Origin: an uncultured Gemmatimonadota bacterium
Lineage (GTDB): Bacteria > Gemmatimonadota > Gemmatimonadetes > Gemmatimonadales > Gemmatimonadaceae
Length of the DNA: 7,917 bases
Assembly (NCBI GenBank): GCA_946479015.1
Contig: CAMLEQ010000162.1
Span: forward strand, 1-7,917
Direction: 5' to 3'
This document shows positions 1 through 5,714 of this stretch, in pieces. The notes under the pieces were generated by a model. That model was not told where the DNA came from and did not search any database. It saw only the letters and a list, made by a program, of their open reading frames with translations. The translations under genes and the position numbers were made by a program. Numbering within the stretch: position 1 is the stretch's first letter; each line of letters opens with the position of its first letter.

Positions 1-660
1 CAGCGCGCGCATCGCCTGCACGCGCCGCTCCGCCTCGCGCCGCCCGGCCGCCGTCTGGAAGCGCGACGGCAGCGCGAGGAGCTTCGTGAAGAAGTGATCG
101 ACCGACCAGCGGCGGTCGTCGAGCGAGCGGGCACGCGCCCACGGATCGTCGGCGTCGAAGAACTCCGCGCCCAGGTGCACGCCGGCGGCGATGCACCGGA
201 ACACGCCGATGGCGCCGAGCGCCTCCAGACGGTCGGCGTCCTGGAGCGCGCGGCCGAGGAGCGACGACGGGACGGCGCCACGCGAGAAGCTGTGGTCGCG
301 CACCGCGTCGGCGACGAGCGCGGTGCCCACCGCGTCGATGCCGAGCGGCGGCAGGAGCGAGCGCGCCACTTCGGCCGAGCGCTCGCTGGCCTGGGCACGC
401 TCGGGGGAGGACTTCGGCACGTTCACCACATCGTGGAGCAGCGCGGCGGCGACCGCGAGCCGCGGATCGACGGCGTCGCCGCCCTGCGTCTCCCGCAGCA
501 GGCGCAGCGTCCAGCGCGCGACGCGGAAGAGATGTCCCATGTCGTGCGCCGCGTCGGCCGCCATGCGCTCGCGCACGGCCGCGAGAATGGCGGGGAGCGG
601 AGGTGTGGAGTCGATGTAGAGGAGGAGCGCGCGCTGGCTGGACGCGGGATGGTCGGGCAT
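1..660 (-). CDS. HD-domain phosphohydrolase, YpgQ/YedJ-like (partial, C-terminus off window)
   Basis: The minus strand is open from an ATG at 660 to the window edge, giving 220 codons without a stop. The protein is therefore cut at its C-terminus. The family is metal-dependent phosphohydrolases of the HD superfamily (YpgQ/YedJ type), soluble proteins thought to hydrolyse nucleotides or related phosphoesters. Visible motifs are an early His region (AHDMGH, residues 38-43), the HD pair in ALLHDVV (H76, D77), a VRDHSF segment (about 120-125) and the distal Asp in LQDADRLEALGAIG (D141). These match the H...HD...D metal-ligand pattern and the highly typical DADRLxALGAIG block. The family is usually about 205-230 residues, so little is missing. 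The start is fixed by an in-frame TAG at 672-670. No SD is seen; a TANNNT element ends six bases before the ATG, suggesting a leaderless mRNA. The natural substrate cannot be told from sequence. Confidence 0.9.
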   Translation of the reverse strand, partial: MPDHPASSQRALLLYIDSTPPLPAILAAVRERMAADAAHDMGHLFRVARWTLRLLRETQGGDAVDPRLAVAAALLHDVVNVPKSSPERAQASERSAEVARSLLPPLGIDAVGTALVADAVRDHSFSRGAVPSSLLGRALQDADRLEALGAIGVFRCIAAGVHLGAEFFDADDPWARARSLDDRRWSVDHFFTKLLALPSRFQTAAGRREAERRVQAMRAL

Positions 661-672
661 GCGGGGAATCTA
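661..672 (-). promoter_or_regulatory. Putative leaderless promoter -10 element of the HD phosphohydrolase
   Basis: Read on the minus strand, TAGATT (672-667) fits TANNNT and is followed by six bases (CCCCGC) and then the ATG. That spacing places the transcription start at or beside the start codon. There is no SD in between. The same TAGATTC-N5-ATG arrangement precedes the DUF71 gene. No convincing -35 box is visible. The assignment is inferred from spacing and recurrence. Confidence 0.5.
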
Positions 673-834
673 ACCGAGGTGTGCGGAGGCGGCGCTGACA
701 CAGCGGCACCAGCGGTTGTCGCCGTCGGTGCTTCGGAGCAGTTTGAACGAGTAGCGAAGCTCGACGCCGCGGCATCGCCGCGGCGCACCAGGCGCAGGCA
801 TCGACGCACCACTCTCGCCGGATTCCAACAGCCC
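673..834. other. Divergent intergenic region between the HD hydrolase and cupin genes
   Basis: This gap separates two divergently transcribed genes and should hold the promoter of the cupin gene. I see no convincing -35/-10 pair on the plus strand and no open frame with a good start. The only clear structure is the GC hairpin at 765-785, listed separately. Confidence 0.5.
765..785. repeat. GC-rich hairpin built from two GCCGCGGC octamers
   Basis: The sequence CGCCGCGGC-ATC-GCCGCGGCG is a perfect 9-bp inverted repeat with a 3-base loop. It is also a direct repeat of the self-complementary octamer GCCGCGGC with an 11-base period. It lies about 60 bases upstream of the cupin GTG and about 105 bases upstream of the HD-hydrolase ATG. 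There is no T-tract, so it is not an intrinsic terminator. It could be a protein-binding dyad, an mRNA leader hairpin or a short REP-like element. Confidence 0.45.
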
Positions 835-839
835 GGAGG
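835..839 (+). promoter_or_regulatory. Strong SD fixing the GTG start of the cupin gene
   Basis: GGAGG sits six bases before the GTG at 846, an optimal spacing. This supports GTG at 846 over any later in-frame start. Confidence 0.8.
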
Positions 840-845
840 CGACCC

Positions 846-1253
846 GTGACTCCTTCCGTACCCTCTGCCGACGCGTACGCGAACGAGCCCGTTCGACATC
901 CCGCGCTCACCGTGGTGGACATCGCCCAGGAGGCGGCGGCGGTGACCGAATCGTACAGGAACCAGGTGCTCAGCCGGGTGAACGCGAGCTGCCTGCGGCT
1001 CGCCGTCTTCAGCGAGCAGTATCCGTGGCATCGGCACCCGCGCTCGGATGAGCTGTTCCTCGTGGTGGAGGGGTGTCTGGAGATCGAGCTCGCCGATGGG
1101 CGCACGCTGCGGCTGGGGCCCTGGCAGAGTGCCGTCGTCCCCGCCGGAACGGTGCACCGCACGCGGGGGATCGGGCGTACGGTGAATCTGTGCTTCGAGG
1201 AGCTGGCGGCGGACACCGAGTTCGTCGAGCGCGACACCGGGATGTCCACGTGA
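846..1253 (+). CDS. Small single-domain cupin protein (metal-binding, function unknown)
   Basis: A 135-residue protein with one cupin (RmlC-like beta-barrel) domain over about residues 40-120. Motif 1 is HRHPRSDEL, giving H62, H64 and E69, followed by FLVVEGCLEIEL. Motif 2 is VPAGTVH, giving H104. All four usual metal ligands (His, His, Glu, His) are present, so a mononuclear metal site is likely. No signal peptide or membrane segment is seen, so it should be cytoplasmic. Small cupins of this size can be isomerases, dioxygenases or lyases, or simple small-molecule binders; nothing here decides which. The start is GTG with a strong SD. The gene is monocistronic: it diverges from the HD hydrolase and converges with the SGNH esterase, whose stop is 37 bases away. 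No terminator hairpin is visible in that gap. Confidence 0.87.
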   Translation: MTPSVPSADAYANEPVRHPALTVVDIAQEAAAVTESYRNQVLSRVNASCLRLAVFSEQYPWHRHPRSDELFLVVEGCLEIELADGRTLRLGPWQSAVVPAGTVHRTRGIGRTVNLCFEELAADTEFVERDTGMST

Positions 1254-1290
1254 CGAATGCGCAGTGTCCGCCGCCTCGGTCCTCGATGCC

Positions 1291-2604
1291 TCAGCGGCCG
1301 AAGAGCGCTGCCCGGTCGATGGCGTCGGCCATGACCTTGTTGCCGGCGTCACCGGGGTGGAGGTGGTCGCCGGAGTCGTACGCGGGGAGCATGCGGCTCG
1401 GATGCCGCGGGTCGCGGATCAGTGCGTCGAAGTCGATCACCGCATCGAAGGCGCCGCTCGTCCGGATCCAGTGGTTGACGGCCTGGCGCAGGCTGTCTTT
1501 CTCGGCGGTGTAGTAGCCGGCGAGCGGCGTGCGATCGAGCGCCCCCTCGAACGGCGTCAGCGTCCCGCCGATGATCCGCACGTTTCGCGCGTGCGCCCGG
1601 GCGATGAGCTGCTGGTAGCCGGCGATCAACTGCTGGGCGGTGACCGGCCGCTCGTCAGGCGCGAAGACGTGGCCGGGCCAGCTGATGTCGTTGATGCCCA
1701 TGAGCAGGATCACCGTGCGGACGTGCGGCTGGCCGAGGACGTCGCGCTCGAAGCGGGCGAGCCCGTTCTGGCCCATCCCATCCGAGAGCAGCCGTCCGCC
1801 CGAGTTGGAGGCGTTCAGCACGGCGACATCGTCGGCCGCCAGCCGGCTGGCCAGGTAGTCCGTCCAACGGTGAAACGCATTGTGCGTCGCGCCGGCGCCG
1901 TCGGTGATCGAGTCGCCGTAGCCGACCACGACCCGCGTCGAGGACGGGGCCGCGACCAGCACGCTCGAGAGATAGAGCTGCGCGGTGAGGGTCGTGTCCG
2001 CATCGAGTCGGCGGTCGCCCACCCGATTGCCCGCCGCGATGTACGCGGTCTGTCCGCCGTCCCAGTGAAAGGCGGAGATCGGCGACGGCTCCGGCAGGAA
2101 GAGACTCACGGCGAGGCGCGTGAGCGCCGGAGCGGGGAGCGAGACGGGGTCGCTGATCACCGGAGCGCCGGGCGGGATCGTGACCGTCGAAGCGCCGCCG
2201 AAGGTGAGGGCGCGGTCCGTTCCCGGGATGATCGCGGAGCCGGTGTCGGCGACCGCCACGTGGGCCGCGCCGATGCGGAGGGGGCGGGTGCCGTACGCGT
2301 TCGAGAGCACGATGCGGACGCGTGGTCCGCCGACGCTCACCCGGATCACCTGGCGAACGGTCTGCTTCCAGAGGTGGAACGGGACGCCGGTCGGCAGGGG
2401 GACGCGTCCCCCCCAGGTGGCCTCGGGGCTGGCGGTCCAACTGCTCACCCACTCGCGGCGGGTCGTCGTGCTCTGCGCGACGGCCGGGCCAGGTGCGGCG
2501 AGCGCGGTCGCGGTCGCGAGGAGCGCGAGCCGCGACGCGGTGACGCGCGGAAGGCGAAGGCGGGGCATGGCTGGATGGTGCGTGGCGGCGGGACGGTGCG
2601 ACAT
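1291..2604 (-). CDS. Secreted SGNH/GDSL esterase with N-terminal beta-domain
   Basis: A 437-residue exported hydrolase. Residues 1-44 form a signal peptide: a basic stretch (RLRLPR), a hydrophobic run (about 25-38) and an AVAQ-type cleavage site near residue 43. Residues about 50-220 are the beta-rich domain common in this subfamily (WVSSWTASP, TVRQVIRVSVGG, LSNAYG). The SGNH catalytic domain follows. Block I is GYGDSITDG with nucleophile S232. The SNSGGRLL segment supplies the oxyanion Gly, and MGINDI supplies N305. DHLHPGDAG supplies D413 and H416. All four SGNH residues are intact. Family members include acetylxylan-type and lipid esterases; the substrate is unknown. The start at 2604 was chosen because GGAG (2617-2614) lies nine bases upstream, whereas the ATG at 2619 has no SD. 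It begins 38 bp after the ene-reductase stop, so co-transcription is likely. Confidence 0.92.
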   Translation of the reverse strand: MSHRPAATHHPAMPRLRLPRVTASRLALLATATALAAPGPAVAQSTTTRREWVSSWTASPEATWGGRVPLPTGVPFHLWKQTVRQVIRVSVGGPRVRIVLSNAYGTRPLRIGAAHVAVADTGSAIIPGTDRALTFGGASTVTIPPGAPVISDPVSLPAPALTRLAVSLFLPEPSPISAFHWDGGQTAYIAAGNRVGDRRLDADTTLTAQLYLSSVLVAAPSSTRVVVGYGDSITDGAGATHNAFHRWTDYLASRLAADDVAVLNASNSGGRLLSDGMGQNGLARFERDVLGQPHVRTVILLMGINDISWPGHVFAPDERPVTAQQLIAGYQQLIARAHARNVRIIGGTLTPFEGALDRTPLAGYYTAEKDSLRQAVNHWIRTSGAFDAVIDFDALIRDPRHPSRMLPAYDSGDHLHPGDAGNKVMADAIDRAALFGR

Positions 2605-2642
2605 GCGAAGGATCTCCATGAGATGAGTCGAGAGCACAGGGA

Positions 2643-3776
2643 TCACGCGGCGAGCGGCGCGGCGTCGAACGTGGGGTAGTCGGTGTAGCCCCGGGCGCCG
2701 CCGCCGAAGAACGTGTCGGGGTCGGGTGGATTGAGCGGCAGCCCTTCGCGGAGCCGGCGCGGCAGGTCCGGGTTCGCGAGGAAGGGACGCCCGAAGGCGA
2801 CGAGATCCGCGAGGCCGGCGGCGAGCAGTGGGCGCGCGCGCTCCACGGTGTAGCGGCCCGCGACGATGATCGGCGAGCGGAAGCGCGCGCGGAGCGCGAC
2901 GCGGAAGTCGAGCGGCACGGCGGGAGCGTCCTCCCAGTCCGCTTCGGCGAGATGGAGGTAGGCGACTCCCGCCGACTGAAGCGCCTCCGCCGCGAGGAGC
3001 GCGGTGGGGATGATCTCCGGGTCCGCCATGTCCTGCAGCGTCACGTGCGGTGACAGGCGGACGCCCACACGCTCCGCGCCCACCTCCCGGCTCGTGGCAT
3101 CGACCACCTCGCGCAGGAAGCGCAGCCGACGCTCCGGCGAGCCGCCGTACGCGTCGTCGCGCCGGTTGGTCGTGCTGCGGAGGAACTGGTCGATGAGGTA
3201 GCCGTTCGCGCCGTGGATCTCCACGCCGTCGAAGCCGGCGTCCATCGCGAGCGCCGCGGCTCGGCGGTAGTCGTCGACCACGCGCGGGATCTCGCGCAGC
3301 GCGAGCGCACGCGGGGTCACGCAGTCGAGGAAGCGCGGGGTGCCGAGTGCCGGGTCGATGGCGAACACGCGCACGCCGCGCGGCGCGATCGCCGACGGCG
3401 CGACGGGGAGGGCGCCGTCCGGCTGGAGGGCAGGGTGCGACACGCGCCCCACGTGCCAGAGCTGGAGGAAGATGCGGCCGCCCGCGGCGTGCACGGCGCC
3501 GGTGACGAGACGCCAGCCGTCGCGCTGCGCCGGCGTGTGGATGCCCGGGGTCCACGCGTAGCCCTTCCCCTCGGGAGAGATCTGCGTGGCCTCGGTGACG
3601 ATCAGTCCCGCGCTGGCGCGCTGCGCGTAGTAGGTGGCGTTCAGCGCCGTCGGCACGTCGCCGGGTTGCGCGGCGCGGGAGCGCGTCATCGGCGCCATGA
3701 CGAGGCGGTTCGGCAGGGCGAGGGGCCCGAGCGAGAGTGGCGAGTACAGCGGGGCGGTGCCGTGGTCATCGGTCAT
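2643..3776 (-). CDS. Old Yellow Enzyme family FMN-dependent alkene reductase (NemA-like)
   Basis: A 377-residue flavoprotein of the OYE family. These are cytoplasmic TIM barrels that use NAD(P)H to reduce activated C=C bonds of enones, maleimides and nitro compounds. The FMN-contact motif is APMTRSRA near residue 28, with T31. FLQLWHVGR carries Q105 and W107. The EIHGANGYL segment holds the substrate-binding pair H188/N191 and the proton-donor Tyr Y193. NRRDDAYGGSPERR, GVRLSP (R240), AGRYT and FGRPFLANPDL (phosphate site, about 328-338) complete the family signature. Full length, with no damage seen. The start ATG is preceded by GGAGA at six bases. It is the first gene of a probable operon with the SGNH esterase and is divergent from the FCD regulator, with two palindromes in its upstream region. 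Physiological substrate unknown; quinone or enone detoxification and catabolism are both possible. Confidence 0.95.
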   Translation of the reverse strand: MTDDHGTAPLYSPLSLGPLALPNRLVMAPMTRSRAAQPGDVPTALNATYYAQRASAGLIVTEATQISPEGKGYAWTPGIHTPAQRDGWRLVTGAVHAAGGRIFLQLWHVGRVSHPALQPDGALPVAPSAIAPRGVRVFAIDPALGTPRFLDCVTPRALALREIPRVVDDYRRAAALAMDAGFDGVEIHGANGYLIDQFLRSTTNRRDDAYGGSPERRLRFLREVVDATSREVGAERVGVRLSPHVTLQDMADPEIIPTALLAAEALQSAGVAYLHLAEADWEDAPAVPLDFRVALRARFRSPIIVAGRYTVERARPLLAAGLADLVAFGRPFLANPDLPRRLREGLPLNPPDPDTFFGGGARGYTDYPTFDAAPLAA

Positions 3777-3816
3777 GACCGGTCTCCGGTGTGGTGCCAG
3801 TGGCAGTGTCCGGTAG

Positions 3817-3837
3817 AATTATCGATTATCGATAATT
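3817..3837. promoter_or_regulatory. Operator-like palindrome A
   Basis: A perfect 21-bp palindrome with one central base (T at 3827); its 17-bp core is TTATCGATTATCGATAA (3819-3835). It contains two ATCGAT hexamers. Palindromes of this size next to a GntR-family gene are normally the regulator's own binding site; the assignment is from position and symmetry. It is not the classical FadR-type T-N-GT-N3-AC-N-A pattern. Confidence 0.75.
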
Positions 3838-3847
3838 GCTGTTGCGT

Positions 3848-3868
3848 ATTTATCGATAATCGATAATT
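3848..3868. promoter_or_regulatory. Operator-like palindrome B, inverted copy of A
   Basis: The core TTATCGATAATCGATAA (3850-3866) is a perfect 17-bp palindrome centred on A3858. It is the reverse complement of the core of palindrome A. The two 21-bp boxes match at 20 of 21 positions as inverted repeats separated by 10 bases. Centre-to-centre distance is 31 bp, close to three helical turns, so two dimers would sit on the same DNA face. Confidence 0.75.
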
Positions 3869-3911
3869 TTTCTGGCGCAAGCTCTCGCTCACCTTTTCTG
3901 GTCACCGCATC

Positions 3912-4568
3912 ATGGCCGTCTCCAAGCGCTCGCTCGCCGAGCAGATTCGCGACACCCTGCTTCAGCGCATCCTCGACGGGACCTACGAGCCGGACGAACG
4001 TCTCGTGGAGCTCCAGCTCGCCGCGGAGTTCGGCAGCAGTCAGGCACCCGTGCGCGAGGCGCTGCGGCAGCTCGAGGGGATGCACTACGTCGCCTCGCGC
4101 CCCAACCGGGGCACGCGCGTCCGACGCATCGCGCCGGAGGAGATGCGCGATGCCTACCGAGTGCGCGCCGGGCTCGAGCTCGTCGCCGCGCGCGCCGCCG
4201 CCAGGATTGCCGACGCGGATTGGAAGCCGCTGCGCGACGCCGCGGCCCACATCGTCGCCGCCGCGGCGAAAGGCGACCTCGACGCCTACGTCCGGCACGA
4301 TGACATCTTCCACCGGACGCTGGTCGAGCGGGCGCGAAACCCGGTGCTGCTCCGCCACTGGGAGCAGCTCGCGATCGCGACCCGCGCGCGGGTGGTGCTG
4401 CGCGCGGGGCTGATCGACATCCGGCGCGCGGCCGCCGAGCATGCACCGATCGTCGACGCCCTGGCCGCGGGAGACAGCGCGCGCGCCGGCTCTCGCGCCT
4501 TCGCGCACGCGAGCCACGTCGCCGACTGCCTCGATCGCGCGCTCGCGTCGTCCGCCCACTCGGGGTGA
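3912..4568 (+). CDS. GntR-family transcriptional regulator, FadR subfamily with FCD domain
   Basis: A 218-residue DNA-binding regulator. Residues about 5-72 are the winged helix-turn-helix (LAEQIRDTLLQRILDGTY, LAAEFGSSQAPVREALRQLE, then the wing NRGTRVR). Residues about 78-210 are the all-helical FCD effector domain. Its likely metal ligands are D130, H134, H177 and H199, with spacing typical of metal-containing FCD proteins. This suggests a small carboxylate ligand bound through a metal. The length is normal for the subfamily. The ATG at 3912 lacks a good SD. It faces away from the ene-reductase/esterase pair across the two palindromes. The most economical reading is a local, autoregulated repressor released by a substrate of that pair. 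It converges with the DUF71 gene, with stops 23 bases apart. Confidence 0.93.
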   Translation: MAVSKRSLAEQIRDTLLQRILDGTYEPDERLVELQLAAEFGSSQAPVREALRQLEGMHYVASRPNRGTRVRRIAPEEMRDAYRVRAGLELVAARAAARIADADWKPLRDAAAHIVAAAAKGDLDAYVRHDDIFHRTLVERARNPVLLRHWEQLAIATRARVVLRAGLIDIRRAAAEHAPIVDALAAGDSARAGSRAFAHASHVADCLDRALASSAHSG

Positions 4569-4591
4569 GCGCCGCCGCGCAGTGGCCTCCG

Positions 4592-5239
4592 CTACACGAG
4601 CACGGCGTCGCGGTGCCAGTACCCACTGCGTTCCGAGATCTCCCCGAAGCGCACCGCCAGCGGCGCGCGGAAGCCAGGGACGTCGAGCGCCAGCGAGTGG
4701 TACTCGCCCGCCTCACCGCACGGGTCCGCTCCACGGCGCGCGAGCGCGCGGGCGAGCCGGCCATCCACGGGGCGCCCGGGCCAGTCGCGCGGGAGCACGT
4801 CGGCACGCACGGCCGTCAGGCGCGCCCGGATGCGCGCCTTCCGCAGCTCGGCCAGGACGCACGCCGAGTCCTGTCCCCACAGCGGCATCACGGGGGTGAG
4901 CCCGGCGGCGGCACACTGGCCGAGGTTCCAGGCGCGATGCGCCTCGCCGCGCAGGTCCCCGAACACGATCCCCTCGATGCCCATGGCGCGCGCTCGCGTC
5001 GCGGCCGTCGTGAACGCGCGATCGTAGTCGGTCCACTCGGTGGGAGCCGCGATGAGGAGCGCGCCGAGCGCGTCGGCCTGCGCCTGGAGGATCTCGCGGC
5101 GCACCCCGTTCGAGCGGGAGCGCGCGCCGTCGCTCGTCAGCATCGACACGAGGCACACGAGCTCGTGCCCGGACGCCACGGCGCGGTGCACCGCGAGACT
5201 ACAGTCCTTCCCGCCACTCCATGCGCATGCCAGCTTCAT
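4592..5239 (-). CDS. DUF71/Dph6-type adenine-nucleotide alpha hydrolase (ATP pyrophosphatase)
   Basis: A 215-residue cytoplasmic protein of the family named after diphthine-ammonia ligase. The N-terminal PP-loop is WSGGKDCSLA (SGGKD at 8-12), which binds ATP and releases pyrophosphate. Also visible are the family blocks EGIVFGDLRGEAHRAW (about 89-104), PLWGQDS (119-125) and DPCGEAGEYHSL (172-183). In archaea and eukaryotes the enzyme amidates diphthine on elongation factor 2. Bacteria lack diphthamide, so that product name should not be transferred. Published comparative genomics of DUF71 proposed a vitamin B12-salvage role for some bacterial members, but no cobalamin gene is present here. 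Full length for a bacterial single-domain member. There is no SD; a TAGATT element ends six bases before the ATG. It is separated from the upstream Cache gene by a 12-bp hairpin, so it is probably transcribed on its own. Confidence 0.88.
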   Translation of the reverse strand: MKLACAWSGGKDCSLAVHRAVASGHELVCLVSMLTSDGARSRSNGVRREILQAQADALGALLIAAPTEWTDYDRAFTTAATRARAMGIEGIVFGDLRGEAHRAWNLGQCAAAGLTPVMPLWGQDSACVLAELRKARIRARLTAVRADVLPRDWPGRPVDGRLARALARRGADPCGEAGEYHSLALDVPGFRAPLAVRFGEISERSGYWHRDAVLV

Positions 5240-5251
5240 GGCGTGAATCTA
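5240..5251 (-). promoter_or_regulatory. Putative leaderless promoter -10 element of the DUF71 gene
   Basis: On the minus strand TAGATT (5251-5246) is followed by CACGCC and then ATG. The hexamer, the following C and the spacing are identical to those before the HD-hydrolase gene at 660. No SD is present. A transcript starting at or next to the A of ATG is inferred. Confidence 0.5.
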
Positions 5252-5262
5252 CTCGGATCGGG

Positions 5263-5293
5263 CGACCGCTCGTGAGGCCCACACGAGCGGTCG
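5263..5293 (-). terminator. 12-bp perfect hairpin between the Cache and DUF71 genes
   Basis: CGACCGCTCGTG (5263-5274) and CACGAGCGGTCG (5282-5293) form a perfect stem with a 7-base loop. It starts 21 bases after the Cache gene's stop codon and ends 11 bases before the DUF71 -10 element. The position fits a terminator of the Cache transcript that insulates the next gene. No U-tract follows on the minus strand, so it may act as a Rho-independent variant or only as a 3'-end stabiliser. Confidence 0.55.
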
Positions 5294-5314
5294 TCTCCCG
5301 CCCGGCGCACGCCC

Positions 5315-5704
5315 TCACTTCGGCACGGCCACGAACAGCGCCCCCGTCACGCGGCCGGTCGAATCGGTGAGCGGCGCGTAGTTGGCGTCGTACCGCTTTC
5401 CGAAGACGGTGGCCTCTCCAGTGAACGAGCGCTTCTGCGTCAGCGCCTGATACGCGGGGCTGGCGTGATCGAGCTTCGTGTTGATGGCGGTCTTTCCCTT
5501 CTCGTCGATGAGCGTGGTCTGCGTGCGCACGAAGTCGCTGCCGTCGTAGGAGAAGATGGTGGCTTCGAGCTTCGGGTACGCTCGCATCCCGGACGGCGCG
5601 CTGCGCTCCCGAACGGAAGCGATCATCATGACCGAGAGCACCAACAGGAGCGCGGCCACGATTCCCCTGCCGATCCGTCCCGAATTCCAATGATGTGAGC
5701 GCAT
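5315..5704 (-). CDS. Small membrane-anchored solo Cache-domain protein
   Basis: A 129-residue protein. An N-terminal basic stretch is followed by one hydrophobic segment (about 13-30, GRGIVAALLLVLSVMMIAS), which anchors it or acts as an export signal. The remainder resembles the C-terminal half of the single-Cache (Cache_3/Cache_2 type) ligand-binding domain found outside the membrane in chemoreceptors and kinases. Visible signatures are ATIFSYDGSDFVRTQTTL (48-65), LDHASPAYQAL (78-88), the FTGEATVFGKRYDANYAPL stretch (94-112) and TGRVTGALFVAVPK (116-129). The long N-terminal helix of full Cache domains is absent, and no signalling domain follows. The ATG is set by GAGGTGA three bases upstream. 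It could be a stand-alone periplasmic sensor subunit or a remnant of a larger receptor. The neighbours do not identify a partner. Confidence 0.8.
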   Translation of the reverse strand: MRSHHWNSGRIGRGIVAALLLVLSVMMIASVRERSAPSGMRAYPKLEATIFSYDGSDFVRTQTTLIDEKGKTAINTKLDHASPAYQALTQKRSFTGEATVFGKRYDANYAPLTDSTGRVTGALFVAVPK

Positions 5705-5714
5705 GGGTCACCTC

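Larger units (their letters stand above)
3788..3911. promoter_or_regulatory. Shared divergent control region of the ene-reductase operon and GntR/FCD regulator
   Basis: This stretch contains an AT-rich island (about 3815-3871) that stands out sharply from the GC-rich surroundings. Outward-facing GATAAT hexamers that could serve as -10 elements lie on the minus strand at 3823-3818, 41 bases before the ene-reductase ATG. On the plus strand they lie at 3862-3867, 44 bases before the regulator ATG. Both overlap the palindromes. No convincing -35 elements are visible at normal spacing, so the promoter assignment is tentative. Confidence 0.5.

Noticed and set aside
94..849. A 251-codon plus-strand frame over the left end
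   Set aside because: It is antisense to the HD phosphohydrolase, whose motifs are unmistakable, and its composition is typical of a GC shadow.
1254..1290. Bidirectional terminator between the convergent cupin and esterase genes
   Set aside because: No stem of useful length and no T-tract could be found in the 37 bases.
1264..2679. A 471-codon plus-strand frame opposite the SGNH esterase
   Set aside because: The product is low-complexity Arg/Gly/Ala-rich. The opposite strand encodes a complete SGNH protein with all catalytic residues.
1291..3555. A 754-codon frame that could be read as a large fusion ending in the SGNH domain
   Set aside because: The part upstream of 2604 is an out-of-frame reading of the ene-reductase on the same strand. 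The esterase has its own SD, start and signal peptide at 2604.
3213..3866. A 217-codon plus-strand frame running into the operator region
   Set aside because: It is antisense to the well-supported ene-reductase and ends within the AT-rich palindromes; no family features.
3817..3868. dif/Xer or phage attachment site, or miniature inverted-repeat element
   Set aside because: There are no flanking target duplications, no integrase and no mobile-element context. The position between a regulator and its divergent neighbour explains the palindromes better as operators.
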